NCBI GenBank assembly: GCA_016291495.1
Contig: JAEEXI010000005.1
Coordinates: 62,001-126,000, forward strand
Source of the DNA: Prevotella sp.
GTDB lineage: Bacteria > Bacteroidota > Bacteroidia > Bacteroidales > Bacteroidaceae
Length of the DNA: 64,000 nucleotides
Reading direction: 5' to 3'
The position numbers and the translations under genes were made by a program. Every line of letters begins with the position of its first letter. Within the stretch, counting starts at the first letter, position 1. Below, piece after piece: positions 16,389 through 24,841 of this stretch. Under the pieces are notes generated by a model that was not told the DNA's origin, did no database searches, and saw only the letters and a program-made list of their open reading frames with translations.

Positions 16389-18881
16389 ATGAAAAGTTTG
16401 AAACAGTGGCTGCCAGACATCTTGGTGGTAGTGCTATTCGCATTGATATCGTTTGCTTATTTCTTCCCAGCTGACATTGAAGGGCGTATCCTCTATCGGC
16501 ATGACACGTCAGCAGGACGTGGGGCAGGACAGGAGGCTTCGGAATACTATCAGCGGACAGGAGAGCGTACCCGTTGGACCAATGCAGTGTTTAGTGGCAT
16601 GCCGACGTATCAGACGGCGCCGTCGTATAAAAGTACCGATACATTGGCGAAGGTGGAAAAGGCCTATCACTTGTGGCTGCCTGAGAACGTATGGTATGTG
16701 TTTGCCTACCTATTAGGCTTTTATATCTTGTTGCGTGCCTTCGATTTCCGTTGGTATCTTGCAACCTTAGGTGCTGTAGTGTGGGCGTTCAGCAGCTATT
16801 TTTTCATCATTATTGCCGCAGGACATATCTGGAAGGTTATTGCCCTTGCCTATTTGCCACCGATGATAGCGGGTATCGTCCTTGCCTATCGGGGTAAATA
16901 TGCATGGGGTCTGATAGTTACCGCCTTGTTCTGTGCGCTGGAGATTCTTGCCAACCATGTACAGATGACCTATTACTATCTGTTTATTGTTTTGGCGATG
17001 GTGATTGCCTTTATCATTGAGGGAGCACGGAAGAAAGAATGGAAGCATCTGTTGAAGGCAACAGGTGTCTGTTTGGCAGGAGGTGCCATTGGCATCTGCA
17101 TCAATATGTCGAACCTCTATCATACATGGGAGTATGGAAAGGAATCGATGCGTGGCAAGAGTGAACTGGTGAAAGCGAATGCCGCCAACCAGACTTCAAG
17201 TGGACTGGATCGTGACTATATCACCCAGTGGAGCTATGGTATTGATGAGACATGGACTTTGTTGGTACCCAATACCAAAGGTGGAGCTTCTGTACCGATG
17301 GTATTGAACAAGACCGCTATGGAACATGCCAATAATGACTATCTTGGTATCTATGAACAGATTGGACAATATTGGGGGAACCAACCGATGACAGCGGGTC
17401 CCGTCTATGTGGGAGCCTTCGTCTTGATGCTCTTTGTATTGGGTCTGTTTATTGTCAAGGGACCTTTGAAGTGGGCTTTGCTGGCTGCCACGATTCTTTC
17501 CATTCTGTTGTCGTGGGGGCGTAACTTCATGCCGTTTACGGACTTCTTTCTTGACTATATCCCGATGTATGCGAAGTTCCGTACAGTTGCATCTATCCTC
17601 GTCATCGTTGAGTTTACAATACCATTGCTCGCAATGTTGGCATTAAAGAAGGTCGTGGACGAGCCAGAGCTATTGAAGTCGAAGATGAAATACATCTATA
17701 TCAGTTTCGGGCTGACAGGTGGACTGGCTTTACTCTTCGCCCTGATGCCGAAACTCTTCTTCCCGGACTATATTAGTAATAGCGAAATGCAGGCGATGAG
17801 TCAGATTCCTGCTGACCAGCTGACACCGCTGATTCAGAATCTGACAGAGATGCGTGTTGCCGTCTTTACGGCAGATTGTTGGCGCTCGTTCTGGATTATC
17901 GTCATAGGAACAGCAGGTCTGTTGTTGTATAAATACAGAAAACTGCGTGCAGAATGGCTTGTGGGCATCTTGACTGTTCTTTGTCTCTTTGATATGTGGC
18001 AGGTCAACAAGCGTTACTTGAACGATGAGATGTTCGTTTCGAAGACGGTTCGTGAACAACCCATCCAGAAATCGACAGCCATCGACCATATCCTGCAGGA
18101 CAAATCACTTGACTATCGTGTATTGAACCTCGCTTCGAATACGTTTAATGAGAATGAGACGAGTTTCTATGTGAAGAGTATCGGTGGTTATCATGCTGCT
18201 AAGTTGCGTCGCTATCAGGAGCTTATCGATGCCTATATCTCGAAGGAGATGAATCGGACGTTCAGTGCTATTGCTGAGGCACAGGGGGATATGACACAGG
18301 TGAAAGGTGACTCCGTATGTCCAGTGCTGAACATGTTGAATACCAAATACTTCATCCTGCCGCTACAAGGTGGTCAGACCGTTCCCGTGGAGAATCCCTA
18401 TACCTATGGGAATGCCTGGCTGGTAGACAAGGTCACTTATGTGGATAACGCTAATCAGGAATTAGACGGCATTGCCAAACTCGACCTCCGCCATGAGGCT
18501 GTCGCTGATAAGAAATTCAAGGAACTGTTAGGTGAGAGTACGGAACAGGATACGCTGAGTGTAGTACGCATCAAGAGTTATGAGCCTAATCAACTGTCAT
18601 ACGAGGTAGAGTCGGGCAAGGGTGGCGTCATCGTCTTCTCTGAAATCTATTATCCAGGGTGGACTGCTACTGTGGATGGTGTGGAACAAGAGTTAGGACG
18701 TGTCGACTATGTATTACGTGCCCTTCAGGTGAAGCCTGGAAGGCATGAGATTGTACTCAGTTTCTTCCCGAAGAGTATTACCACGACGGAGACCATTGCC
18801 TATGTGGCACTAGGTATCCTATTGCTGTTGCTCATCGTTTTGGCAGTACAGTTCTACCGTAACCGTTCTAAGATAGAATAA
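16389..18881 (+). CDS. YfhO-family multi-pass membrane protein
   Basis: 830 aa polytopic inner-membrane protein with roughly a dozen predicted helices through about residue 540 plus one at the C terminus, and a large extracytoplasmic region (about 545-795). The GRILYRHDTSAGRGAG segment after the first helix and the terminal VIVFSEIYYPGWTATVDG are typical of Bacteroidota YfhO proteins. Members resemble GT-C glycosyltransferases and are tied to lipoteichoic-acid or glycan decoration in Firmicutes; the role here is inferred only as surface glycan assembly. It heads a probable operon with FKP (19 nt downstream), GSCFA and MurF-Alr. Confidence 0.85.
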   Translation: MKSLKQWLPDILVVVLFALISFAYFFPADIEGRILYRHDTSAGRGAGQEASEYYQRTGERTRWTNAVFSGMPTYQTAPSYKSTDTLAKVEKAYHLWLPENVWYVFAYLLGFYILLRAFDFRWYLATLGAVVWAFSSYFFIIIAAGHIWKVIALAYLPPMIAGIVLAYRGKYAWGLIVTALFCALEILANHVQMTYYYLFIVLAMVIAFIIEGARKKEWKHLLKATGVCLAGGAIGICINMSNLYHTWEYGKESMRGKSELVKANAANQTSSGLDRDYITQWSYGIDETWTLLVPNTKGGASVPMVLNKTAMEHANNDYLGIYEQIGQYWGNQPMTAGPVYVGAFVLMLFVLGLFIVKGPLKWALLAATILSILLSWGRNFMPFTDFFLDYIPMYAKFRTVASILVIVEFTIPLLAMLALKKVVDEPELLKSKMKYIYISFGLTGGLALLFALMPKLFFPDYISNSEMQAMSQIPADQLTPLIQNLTEMRVAVFTADCWRSFWIIVIGTAGLLLYKYRKLRAEWLVGILTVLCLFDMWQVNKRYLNDEMFVSKTVREQPIQKSTAIDHILQDKSLDYRVLNLASNTFNENETSFYVKSIGGYHAAKLRRYQELIDAYISKEMNRTFSAIAEAQGDMTQVKGDSVCPVLNMLNTKYFILPLQGGQTVPVENPYTYGNAWLVDKVTYVDNANQELDGIAKLDLRHEAVADKKFKELLGESTEQDTLSVVRIKSYEPNQLSYEVESGKGGVIVFSEIYYPGWTATVDGVEQELGRVDYVLRALQVKPGRHEIVLSFFPKSITTTETIAYVALGILLLLLIVLAVQFYRNRSKIE

Positions 18882-18900
18882 ACTTATTTCCTTGAGCACT

Positions 18901-21465
18901 ATGAAGAAACTACTCTCCGTGCCACCCAATCTGGTGGACTGCTTTCATGAACTCACAGGACTGAGCAAGGAAGACTATTTCTGTACCTGTGACCCTATAG
19001 GACATCGGTTAGGATCTGGTGGCGGTACCGTATGGCTACTCCAACAGGCTGCCGATTGGTTGGGGGATGAGCGAAGCATCATCCTGCATGCAGGTGGACA
19101 AAGTCGCAGACTGCCTTCCTATGCCGTCAGTGGCAAGATTCTAGCTCCTATTCCCGTGTTTCGTTGGGAACGCGGACAGCGACTCTCACAGACTTTATTA
19201 GATTTACAACTGCCACTCTATGAACGGATGATGGAGGCGGCTCCAAAGCGTTTGCGTACCATGATTGTCAGTGGTGATGTATATATTCGCGCTGCCGAGC
19301 GTATCGGTCCGATTCCTGATGCCGATGTGGTATGCTATGGTTTGTGGCTTGATGCCTCGATAGCAAAGGATCATGGCGTGTTCGTCTGTGATCGCCGTAC
19401 ACCGAATGTACTGAAGATGATGCTGCAAAAGCCAAGTACGGACCGATTGTCGGAATTGTTGAAAGATCATTTCTATCTCACAGATATCGGTATCTGGCTT
19501 CTTAGCGATCGTGCCCTTGAGTTACTGAAGAAACGGAGCACAGATAACTCTCAATTCTCTGCTCTCCACCCTTCATTAAAAGAGTACGATCTCTATAGCG
19601 AGTTCGGCTGTACGTTAGGTACACATCCCACCATTGATGACCCAGAGTTGCGTGAACTCTCTGTCGCCATCGTGCCGCTTCCAGGGGGAGAATTCTATCA
19701 TTTCGGAACCTCAAGAGAAATGATCTCTTCCACATTGGCGATACAGAACATTGTCAATGACCAGCGAGAGATCATGCACCACGACCGTAAGCCGCATCCT
19801 TCTATTTTTACGCAAAATACGGTGACTTATTATCAGTTTACTCCCGAGAATCGGAATATCTGGATAGAGAATAGTTTTATAGGTCCCAAGTGGCATTTGA
19901 CTTATGATAATGTTGTGACGGGAGTGCCAGAGAACGACTGGGATATTCGATTGGAACCTGGTGAGTGTATTGATGTAGTGCCAATAGGGGAGCAGGATTA
20001 TGAGATTCGCCGTTATCACATTGACGATGCTGTGAATAGTAACGAGCTTGCTGAACGTGCCAATCTGCGGCGGTTGTTTGCTCAACGGAAGGATTTCCGC
20101 AAGGAGAACTGGAGCAAAATGGCTCGTAATTGGCAGCATAGTGTGTTTTACCAGTTGGACTTGGATGATGCTGCCCGTGAGTTTAAGGAAATGAAGATTG
20201 AGATGCCTTCCGTTCTTCCGGAAACGGCTCCGATGATGACGCGGATTCATGATGCCATGTTACGCGATGACCAAGGACGTGCTTTCTCACTGTTAAGAGA
20301 GGGACTGACGGAGGATGTGATAGCCCGGAAACAGTCGCCGTACCTTTCTGTTTTCAGAGACCAGATCGTCTGGGGACGTTCTCCTGTTCGTATCGACCTT
20401 GCCGGTGGTTGGACGGATACGCCGCCGTTCTGTCTGATGGAGGGCGGACGGGTAGTGAATATCGCCATCGAGCTGAACGGACAGCCTCCGTTGCAAGTTT
20501 ATGTCAAACCCTGCGAAGCGTGTCATATCGTATTACGCAGTATTGATTTAGGCGCTTCGGAAGTCGTAGAGACCTATGAACAATTAGGTGATTTCATGCA
20601 TGTGGGATCTCCGTTCAGTATTCCGAAAGCAGCCCTAGCTTTGGCTGGTTTCCTGCCTCGGTTCTCTGCTGAAACTTATCCGTCTTTGAAAGTGCAATTG
20701 GAGGCTTTCGGTTCAGGTATAGAATTGACTCTCTTGTCGGCAGTTCCTGCAGGTAGTGGATTGGGAACGAGTAGTATCCTTGCCGCAACGGTATTGGGTG
20801 CTGTTAATGATTTCTGTTCGCTGGCCTGGGATAAGAATGAGATAGGCCGACGTACGTTGGTACTGGAACAGTTGTTGACGACAGGTGGCGGTTGGCAGGA
20901 TCAGTTTGGTGGTGTACTGGGTGGCGTGAAATTGCTGGAGACCACCCGTGGTTTTGAACAAAATCCCGTAGTGCGGTGGTTGCCCGATGATGTGTTCACC
21001 CAACCCGAATTTCAGGCGTGTCACCTGTTGTATTATACGGGGGTGACCCGTACAGCGAAGAAAATTCTTGCAGAGATTGTCCGTCGGATGTTTCTCAATC
21101 AGCATGAGCAATTGTTGATGTTGAGGTCTATGAAAGCCCATTCCTTGGATCTGTACGAGGCGCTACAGCGAAATGACTTCATGGAGATGGGGCGACTGAT
21201 ACGCAAGACCTGGCAGCAGAACCAATTGTTGGATAGTGGTACGAATCCTGATTCTGTCCGTCGTATCACCCATCTGATAGACGATCTGTGTTTAGGATAT
21301 AAATTGCCGGGAGCAGGAGGTGGAGGCTATCTGTATATGGTGGCGAAAGACCCGGAAGCGGCTGCCCGTATCAAGCAGGTCATCCAACAGAGCGAGCAGA
21401 ATCCCAATGCCCGTTTTGTCGATATGACGTTGAGTAAGAAAGGACTGTTAGTAAGCAGGAGCTAA
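18901..21465 (+). CDS. fkp: Bifunctional L-fucokinase / GDP-fucose pyrophosphorylase (FKP)
   Basis: 854 aa enzyme of the fucose salvage route: L-fucose to fucose-1-phosphate to GDP-fucose, donor for surface glycans. The N-terminal guanylyltransferase half has GSGGGTVWLL, HAGGQSRRLP and SGKILAPIPVFRWERGQ; the C-terminal GHMP kinase half has RIDLAGGWTDTPP, PAGSGLGTSSI and LPGAGGGGYLYM. It is about 95 residues shorter than Bacteroides FKP (about 949 aa); the gap lies in the middle region around residue 375, between the two catalytic halves, with both active sites intact. A short insert near residue 220 is encoded by a 7-bp array (19546-19573). Start ATG 18901; an upstream TTG in frame is unlikely. 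Confidence 0.93.
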   Translation: MKKLLSVPPNLVDCFHELTGLSKEDYFCTCDPIGHRLGSGGGTVWLLQQAADWLGDERSIILHAGGQSRRLPSYAVSGKILAPIPVFRWERGQRLSQTLLDLQLPLYERMMEAAPKRLRTMIVSGDVYIRAAERIGPIPDADVVCYGLWLDASIAKDHGVFVCDRRTPNVLKMMLQKPSTDRLSELLKDHFYLTDIGIWLLSDRALELLKKRSTDNSQFSALHPSLKEYDLYSEFGCTLGTHPTIDDPELRELSVAIVPLPGGEFYHFGTSREMISSTLAIQNIVNDQREIMHHDRKPHPSIFTQNTVTYYQFTPENRNIWIENSFIGPKWHLTYDNVVTGVPENDWDIRLEPGECIDVVPIGEQDYEIRRYHIDDAVNSNELAERANLRRLFAQRKDFRKENWSKMARNWQHSVFYQLDLDDAAREFKEMKIEMPSVLPETAPMMTRIHDAMLRDDQGRAFSLLREGLTEDVIARKQSPYLSVFRDQIVWGRSPVRIDLAGGWTDTPPFCLMEGGRVVNIAIELNGQPPLQVYVKPCEACHIVLRSIDLGASEVVETYEQLGDFMHVGSPFSIPKAALALAGFLPRFSAETYPSLKVQLEAFGSGIELTLLSAVPAGSGLGTSSILAATVLGAVNDFCSLAWDKNEIGRRTLVLEQLLTTGGGWQDQFGGVLGGVKLLETTRGFEQNPVVRWLPDDVFTQPEFQACHLLYYTGVTRTAKKILAEIVRRMFLNQHEQLLMLRSMKAHSLDLYEALQRNDFMEMGRLIRKTWQQNQLLDSGTNPDSVRRITHLIDDLCLGYKLPGAGGGGYLYMVAKDPEAAARIKQVIQQSEQNPNARFVDMTLSKKGLLVSRS
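19546..19573. repeat. Degenerate 7-bp array (AACTCTC/AATTCTC/TGCTCTC/CACCCTT) inside fkp
   Basis: Four imperfect units encoding about NSQFSALHP. Bacteroides FKP, as I recall it, has a shorter segment between the conserved KRS and YDLYSEFG flanks, consistent with an insertion. Confidence 0.6.
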
Positions 21466-21476
21466 AATTAAAGAAT

Positions 21477-22277
21477 ATGGAGTTTCGGACTGTAGTTGAT
21501 ATTCCGAAGCCGAATTTTCGGATAGAGCCGATGGAGGAGATGCTGTTGGTAGGCTCTTGTTTTGCCGATAGTATCGGACAACGATTCAAGGGAGAGAAAT
21601 TTCAGGTTACCGTTAATCCTTTTGGGGTGATGTATAATCCTGCCTCCATCCTCCATACCATCCAGCGAATCGAGAAGATTCCGCGTATCGTCTTCCTGAC
21701 CTTAGGCACGAACCATGTCTATCGACTGAAAGAGACTGGGGAGATTGTCGATAATTGTGAGAAACGTCCCCAACGGCTGTTTCAGGAAGAAGAGCTGACA
21801 ATAGATACGTGTGTGGACTATCTGCGCCAGACGGTGGAACTCCTGAGAGAACGTAATCCAGAGGTAAGGGTTGTCCTGACAGTCAGTCCTATCCGTTATC
21901 AGAAATACGGCTTTCACGGCAGTCAGTTGTCAAAGGCGACCTTATTGCTGGCCATCTCTTACCTCTTACCTCTTACCTCTAACCTCATCTATTTCCCTGC
22001 ATACGAGATTGTCAATGACGAGTTGCGTGACTATCGCTTCTATGCTGCTGACATGCTGCATCCTTCAGCGCAGGCCGTTGACTATATCTGGGAGCGTCTC
22101 TCAGCAACCTATTTCAGTGAGGCTACGAAGACATTCCTTGCCGAGTGGCACCCCATTAAACAGGCACTCGATCATAAGCCTTTTCATCCTGATTCGGAGG
22201 AATATAAGGCATTTATGGATAAAACTATGTTAAAAGTTGCCGAGATTAAGAAGAAATATCATAACTTTGTCCTATGA
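21477..22277 (+). CDS. GSCFA-domain protein
   Basis: 266 aa. It has the name-giving motif as VGSCFADSIG near residue 25, then PFGVMYNPASI and LTLGTNHVYRL, resembling the SGNH/GDSL hydrolase fold of the GSCFA family (candidate nucleophile Ser in GSC). Function in bacteria is unproven; esterase or acyl-transfer activity on envelope glycans is plausible from context. It lies 11 nt after fkp and overlaps murF-alr by 4 nt (ATGA). Around residues 160-170 the stretch SYLLPLTSNL is encoded by a 7-bp array (21954-21988). Confidence 0.88.
   Translation: MEFRTVVDIPKPNFRIEPMEEMLLVGSCFADSIGQRFKGEKFQVTVNPFGVMYNPASILHTIQRIEKIPRIVFLTLGTNHVYRLKETGEIVDNCEKRPQRLFQEEELTIDTCVDYLRQTVELLRERNPEVRVVLTVSPIRYQKYGFHGSQLSKATLLLAISYLLPLTSNLIYFPAYEIVNDELRDYRFYAADMLHPSAQAVDYIWERLSATYFSEATKTFLAEWHPIKQALDHKPFHPDSEEYKAFMDKTMLKVAEIKKKYHNFVL
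21954..21988. repeat. 7-bp period array (ATCTCTT, ACCTCTT x2, ACCTCTA, ACCTCAT) inside the GSCFA gene
   Basis: Five 7-bp units, two perfect, on the coding strand and in frame; the unit matches the array at 3151-3185. Confidence 0.92.
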
Positions 22278-24739
22278 TTTACACCATCGAGAAAATAGCA
22301 ACACTCACTGGAGCGCGCCGCATCGGTCATGCTGATGCCAAGATAGGATGGCTGTTGACCGACAGTCGTTCCTTGTGTTTCCCTGAAGAGACATTGTTCT
22401 TCGCCCTTCGTTCGCAGCGCAACGACGGCCATCGTTATATTGACGACCTTTATCGTCGTGGCGTCCGCAACTTTGTGGTGAGTCAAGAAGGAGTTAAGAC
22501 GATGGACGATGCCAACTTCCTGGTGGTACCTTCCCCGTTGGAAGCCCTTCAGCGATTGGCTGAGCGCCATCGCGACGAGTTCGACATCCCTGTAGTGGGT
22601 ATCACTGGCTCTAACGGAAAGACGATGGTCAAGGAGTGGCTGTATCAGTTGTTATCGCCCCAGATGACCGTGACACGCTCTCCTCGTAGTTATAACTCCC
22701 AGATTGGTGTCCCTTTGTCAGTGTGGCTTTTGAACGAGCAGACGGAGGTGGGTGTCTTCGAGGCAGGCATCAGTGAACCTGGTGAGATGCCGTCGTTGCA
22801 CGACATCATCCAGCCGACCATTGGCGTGCTGACGTCCTTAGGTGCTGCCCATCAGAAGAATTTCCGTTCGATGGACGAGAAGTGTATGGAGAAACTGCAA
22901 CTCTTCCATGGGGCGAAGGTCATCGCCTACGACAGCGATAACGATACCATCAGCCGTTGCATCCGTCGTTCTGGCTATAAAGGTGAGAAGATCGGGTGGA
23001 GTAGGGAGAATATCTCTGCCCCGTTGTATATTTCTAGTTTAACGAGTGATACTAGTACTTCTAGTATTTCTTATGAATATAAGGGGGTACGTGGGGAATA
23101 CCATCTGCCGTTTATCGATGAGGCTTCTATCGAGTGTTCTTTCGCCTGTGCCGCCGTTGCCCTTTACTTAGGGGTGAAGCCCGAAGATCTGGATGCGCGG
23201 ATGACACAGCTGGAACCTGTTGCCATGCGTCTGGAGGTGAAGGAGGGACAACATGGCTGTACGTTGATTAACGACTCGTATAATTCCGATATCAACTCGT
23301 TGGACATCGCCCTCGACTTCATGAATCGCCGTCCTGAACATCAAGAGCGTCGCCATACCTTGATACTGAGTGATATCCAACAGACAGGTATGGATAAGTC
23401 AGCCCTCTATCGCGAGGTCAGCGACTTGTGCCTGAAACGAGGCATCGACCGCCTGATAGGTATTGGTACGTCCATCCAGTCGCACAAGGATGTCATTGCT
23501 GTTGCTGACAAGGCGTTCTTCCCGGGTGTCGAGCAGTTTATCGCCAGTGATATCTTTCGTAACCTGCATGATGAGGTCATCCTGTTGAAAGGTGCCCGCG
23601 TCTTTGGCTTCGATCATCTGACGGAGCTGTTGGAGCAGAAGGTGCATGAGACCATCTTGGAGGTGAACCTCAATGCAGTGGTGGATAACCTGAACTACTA
23701 CCGTTCGTTCTTGAAACCTGAAACCAAATTGGTATGTATGGTGAAGGCGGATGCCTATGGTGCAGGTGCCGTAGAGGTAGCCAAGACGCTGCAAGACCAT
23801 CGTGTCGACTACCTCGCTGTGGCCGTTGCCGACGAGGGCGTGACGCTCCGTCGTAATGGCATCACACAGAACATCATGATTATGAATCCTGAGATGACGG
23901 CCTTCAAGACGATGTTTGACTACGACTTGGAACCAGAGGTCTATTCCTTCCGATTGATGGATGCGCTGATTCATGCGGCCGAGAAGGAGGGTATCACAGG
24001 ATGGCCTGTGCATATCAAGTTGGACACGGGCATGCATCGCTTAGGCTTTGATCCGGAGAAGGATATGGATGAGGTCATCCGTCGGCTTCGCAGTCAGAAC
24101 GCCATCATTCCGCGTTCTGTCTTCTCGCATTTTGTGGGTTCCGACAGCGACGACTTCGACCGCTTCTCTGCTATGCAGTTTGAGAAGTTCGATGTGGCCA
24201 GCAAGAAGTTGCAGGCGGCCTTCTCGCATAAGATTCTCCGACATATGGACAACTCCGCCGCCATCGAGCACTTCCCCGAGCGTCAGCTGGACATGTGTCG
24301 CTTAGGACTCGGACTCTATGGTGTGGACCCTCGCGACAACCGCATGCTGCATACTGTCTCGACGCTGAAGACCACCATCCTTCAGATACGACAAGTGCCG
24401 AAGGAGGAGACGGTGGGCTATAGTCGTAAAGGCGTACTGACACGCGACAGTAAGATAGCCGCCATCCCTATCGGTTATGCCGATGGTCTGAACCGCCACC
24501 TCGGACGAGGTGCCTGTTATTGCTTAGTCAACGGACAGAAAGCGCCCTACGTGGGTAATATCTGTATGGACGTGGCGATGATTGACGTGACGGACATCGA
24601 CTGCCAGGAGGGTGATATGGTTGAGATCTTCGGCGAACATCTTCCCGTGACCGTGCTCTCTGACGTCCTTGACACTATTCCCTACGAGGTGTTGACAGGT
24701 GTCAGCAATCGCGTGAAGAAAGTATATTATCAGGACTGA
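22274..24739 (+). CDS. murF-alr: Fused UDP-MurNAc-tripeptide:D-Ala-D-Ala ligase / alanine racemase
   Basis: 821 aa bifunctional cytoplasmic enzyme: the MurF half (1 to about 455) adds D-Ala-D-Ala to the peptidoglycan precursor and the Alr half (about 460-821) makes D-Ala from L-Ala. MurF shows the ATP loop GITGSNGKTMVKEW and the substrate motif NDSYNSDINSLDIAL. Alr shows the PLP Lys in VKADAYGAG, the Tyr-bearing VGYSRKG, AIPIGYADGLNR and the C-terminal VSNRVKKVYY. This fusion is a known Bacteroidota arrangement. A 9-bp repeat (23034-23069) encodes SSLTSDTSTSSIS in the middle MurF domain. A strong terminator follows. Confidence 0.96.
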   Translation: MIYTIEKIATLTGARRIGHADAKIGWLLTDSRSLCFPEETLFFALRSQRNDGHRYIDDLYRRGVRNFVVSQEGVKTMDDANFLVVPSPLEALQRLAERHRDEFDIPVVGITGSNGKTMVKEWLYQLLSPQMTVTRSPRSYNSQIGVPLSVWLLNEQTEVGVFEAGISEPGEMPSLHDIIQPTIGVLTSLGAAHQKNFRSMDEKCMEKLQLFHGAKVIAYDSDNDTISRCIRRSGYKGEKIGWSRENISAPLYISSLTSDTSTSSISYEYKGVRGEYHLPFIDEASIECSFACAAVALYLGVKPEDLDARMTQLEPVAMRLEVKEGQHGCTLINDSYNSDINSLDIALDFMNRRPEHQERRHTLILSDIQQTGMDKSALYREVSDLCLKRGIDRLIGIGTSIQSHKDVIAVADKAFFPGVEQFIASDIFRNLHDEVILLKGARVFGFDHLTELLEQKVHETILEVNLNAVVDNLNYYRSFLKPETKLVCMVKADAYGAGAVEVAKTLQDHRVDYLAVAVADEGVTLRRNGITQNIMIMNPEMTAFKTMFDYDLEPEVYSFRLMDALIHAAEKEGITGWPVHIKLDTGMHRLGFDPEKDMDEVIRRLRSQNAIIPRSVFSHFVGSDSDDFDRFSAMQFEKFDVASKKLQAAFSHKILRHMDNSAAIEHFPERQLDMCRLGLGLYGVDPRDNRMLHTVSTLKTTILQIRQVPKEETVGYSRKGVLTRDSKIAAIPIGYADGLNRHLGRGACYCLVNGQKAPYVGNICMDVAMIDVTDIDCQEGDMVEIFGEHLPVTVLSDVLDTIPYEVLTGVSNRVKKVYYQD
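23034..23069. repeat. Degenerate 9-bp tandem repeat (CTAGTTTAA/CGAGTGATA/CTAGTACTT/CTAGTATTT) inside murF-alr
   Basis: Four 9-bp units encoding Ser/Thr-rich triplets (SLT, SDT, STS, SIS). A 9-bp period keeps the reading frame. Confidence 0.65.
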
Positions 24740-24742
24740 TTA

Positions 24743-24782
24743 AAACGTTTACGGGATTTTTTTCCCGTAATCGTTTCTTTTC
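24743..24782 (+). terminator. Terminator of the YfhO-to-MurF operon
   Basis: Long hairpin 24743-24756 with 24763-24776 (AAACG-t-TTACGGGA / TCCCGTAA-t-CGTTT), T-rich loop and downstream C/T run. Confidence 0.9.
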
Positions 24783-24796
24783 TCAATAATAATTCT

Positions 24797-24804
24797 TACC
24801 TTTG
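24797..24804 (+). promoter_or_regulatory. -7 box (TACCTTTG) of the uronate-type operon
   Basis: TACCTTTG 37 nt before the start codon at 24842; -33 not convincing. Confidence 0.6.
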
Positions 24805-24841
24805 CAGTCAAACTACGCTAAAAACAAATGAATATCATCTA

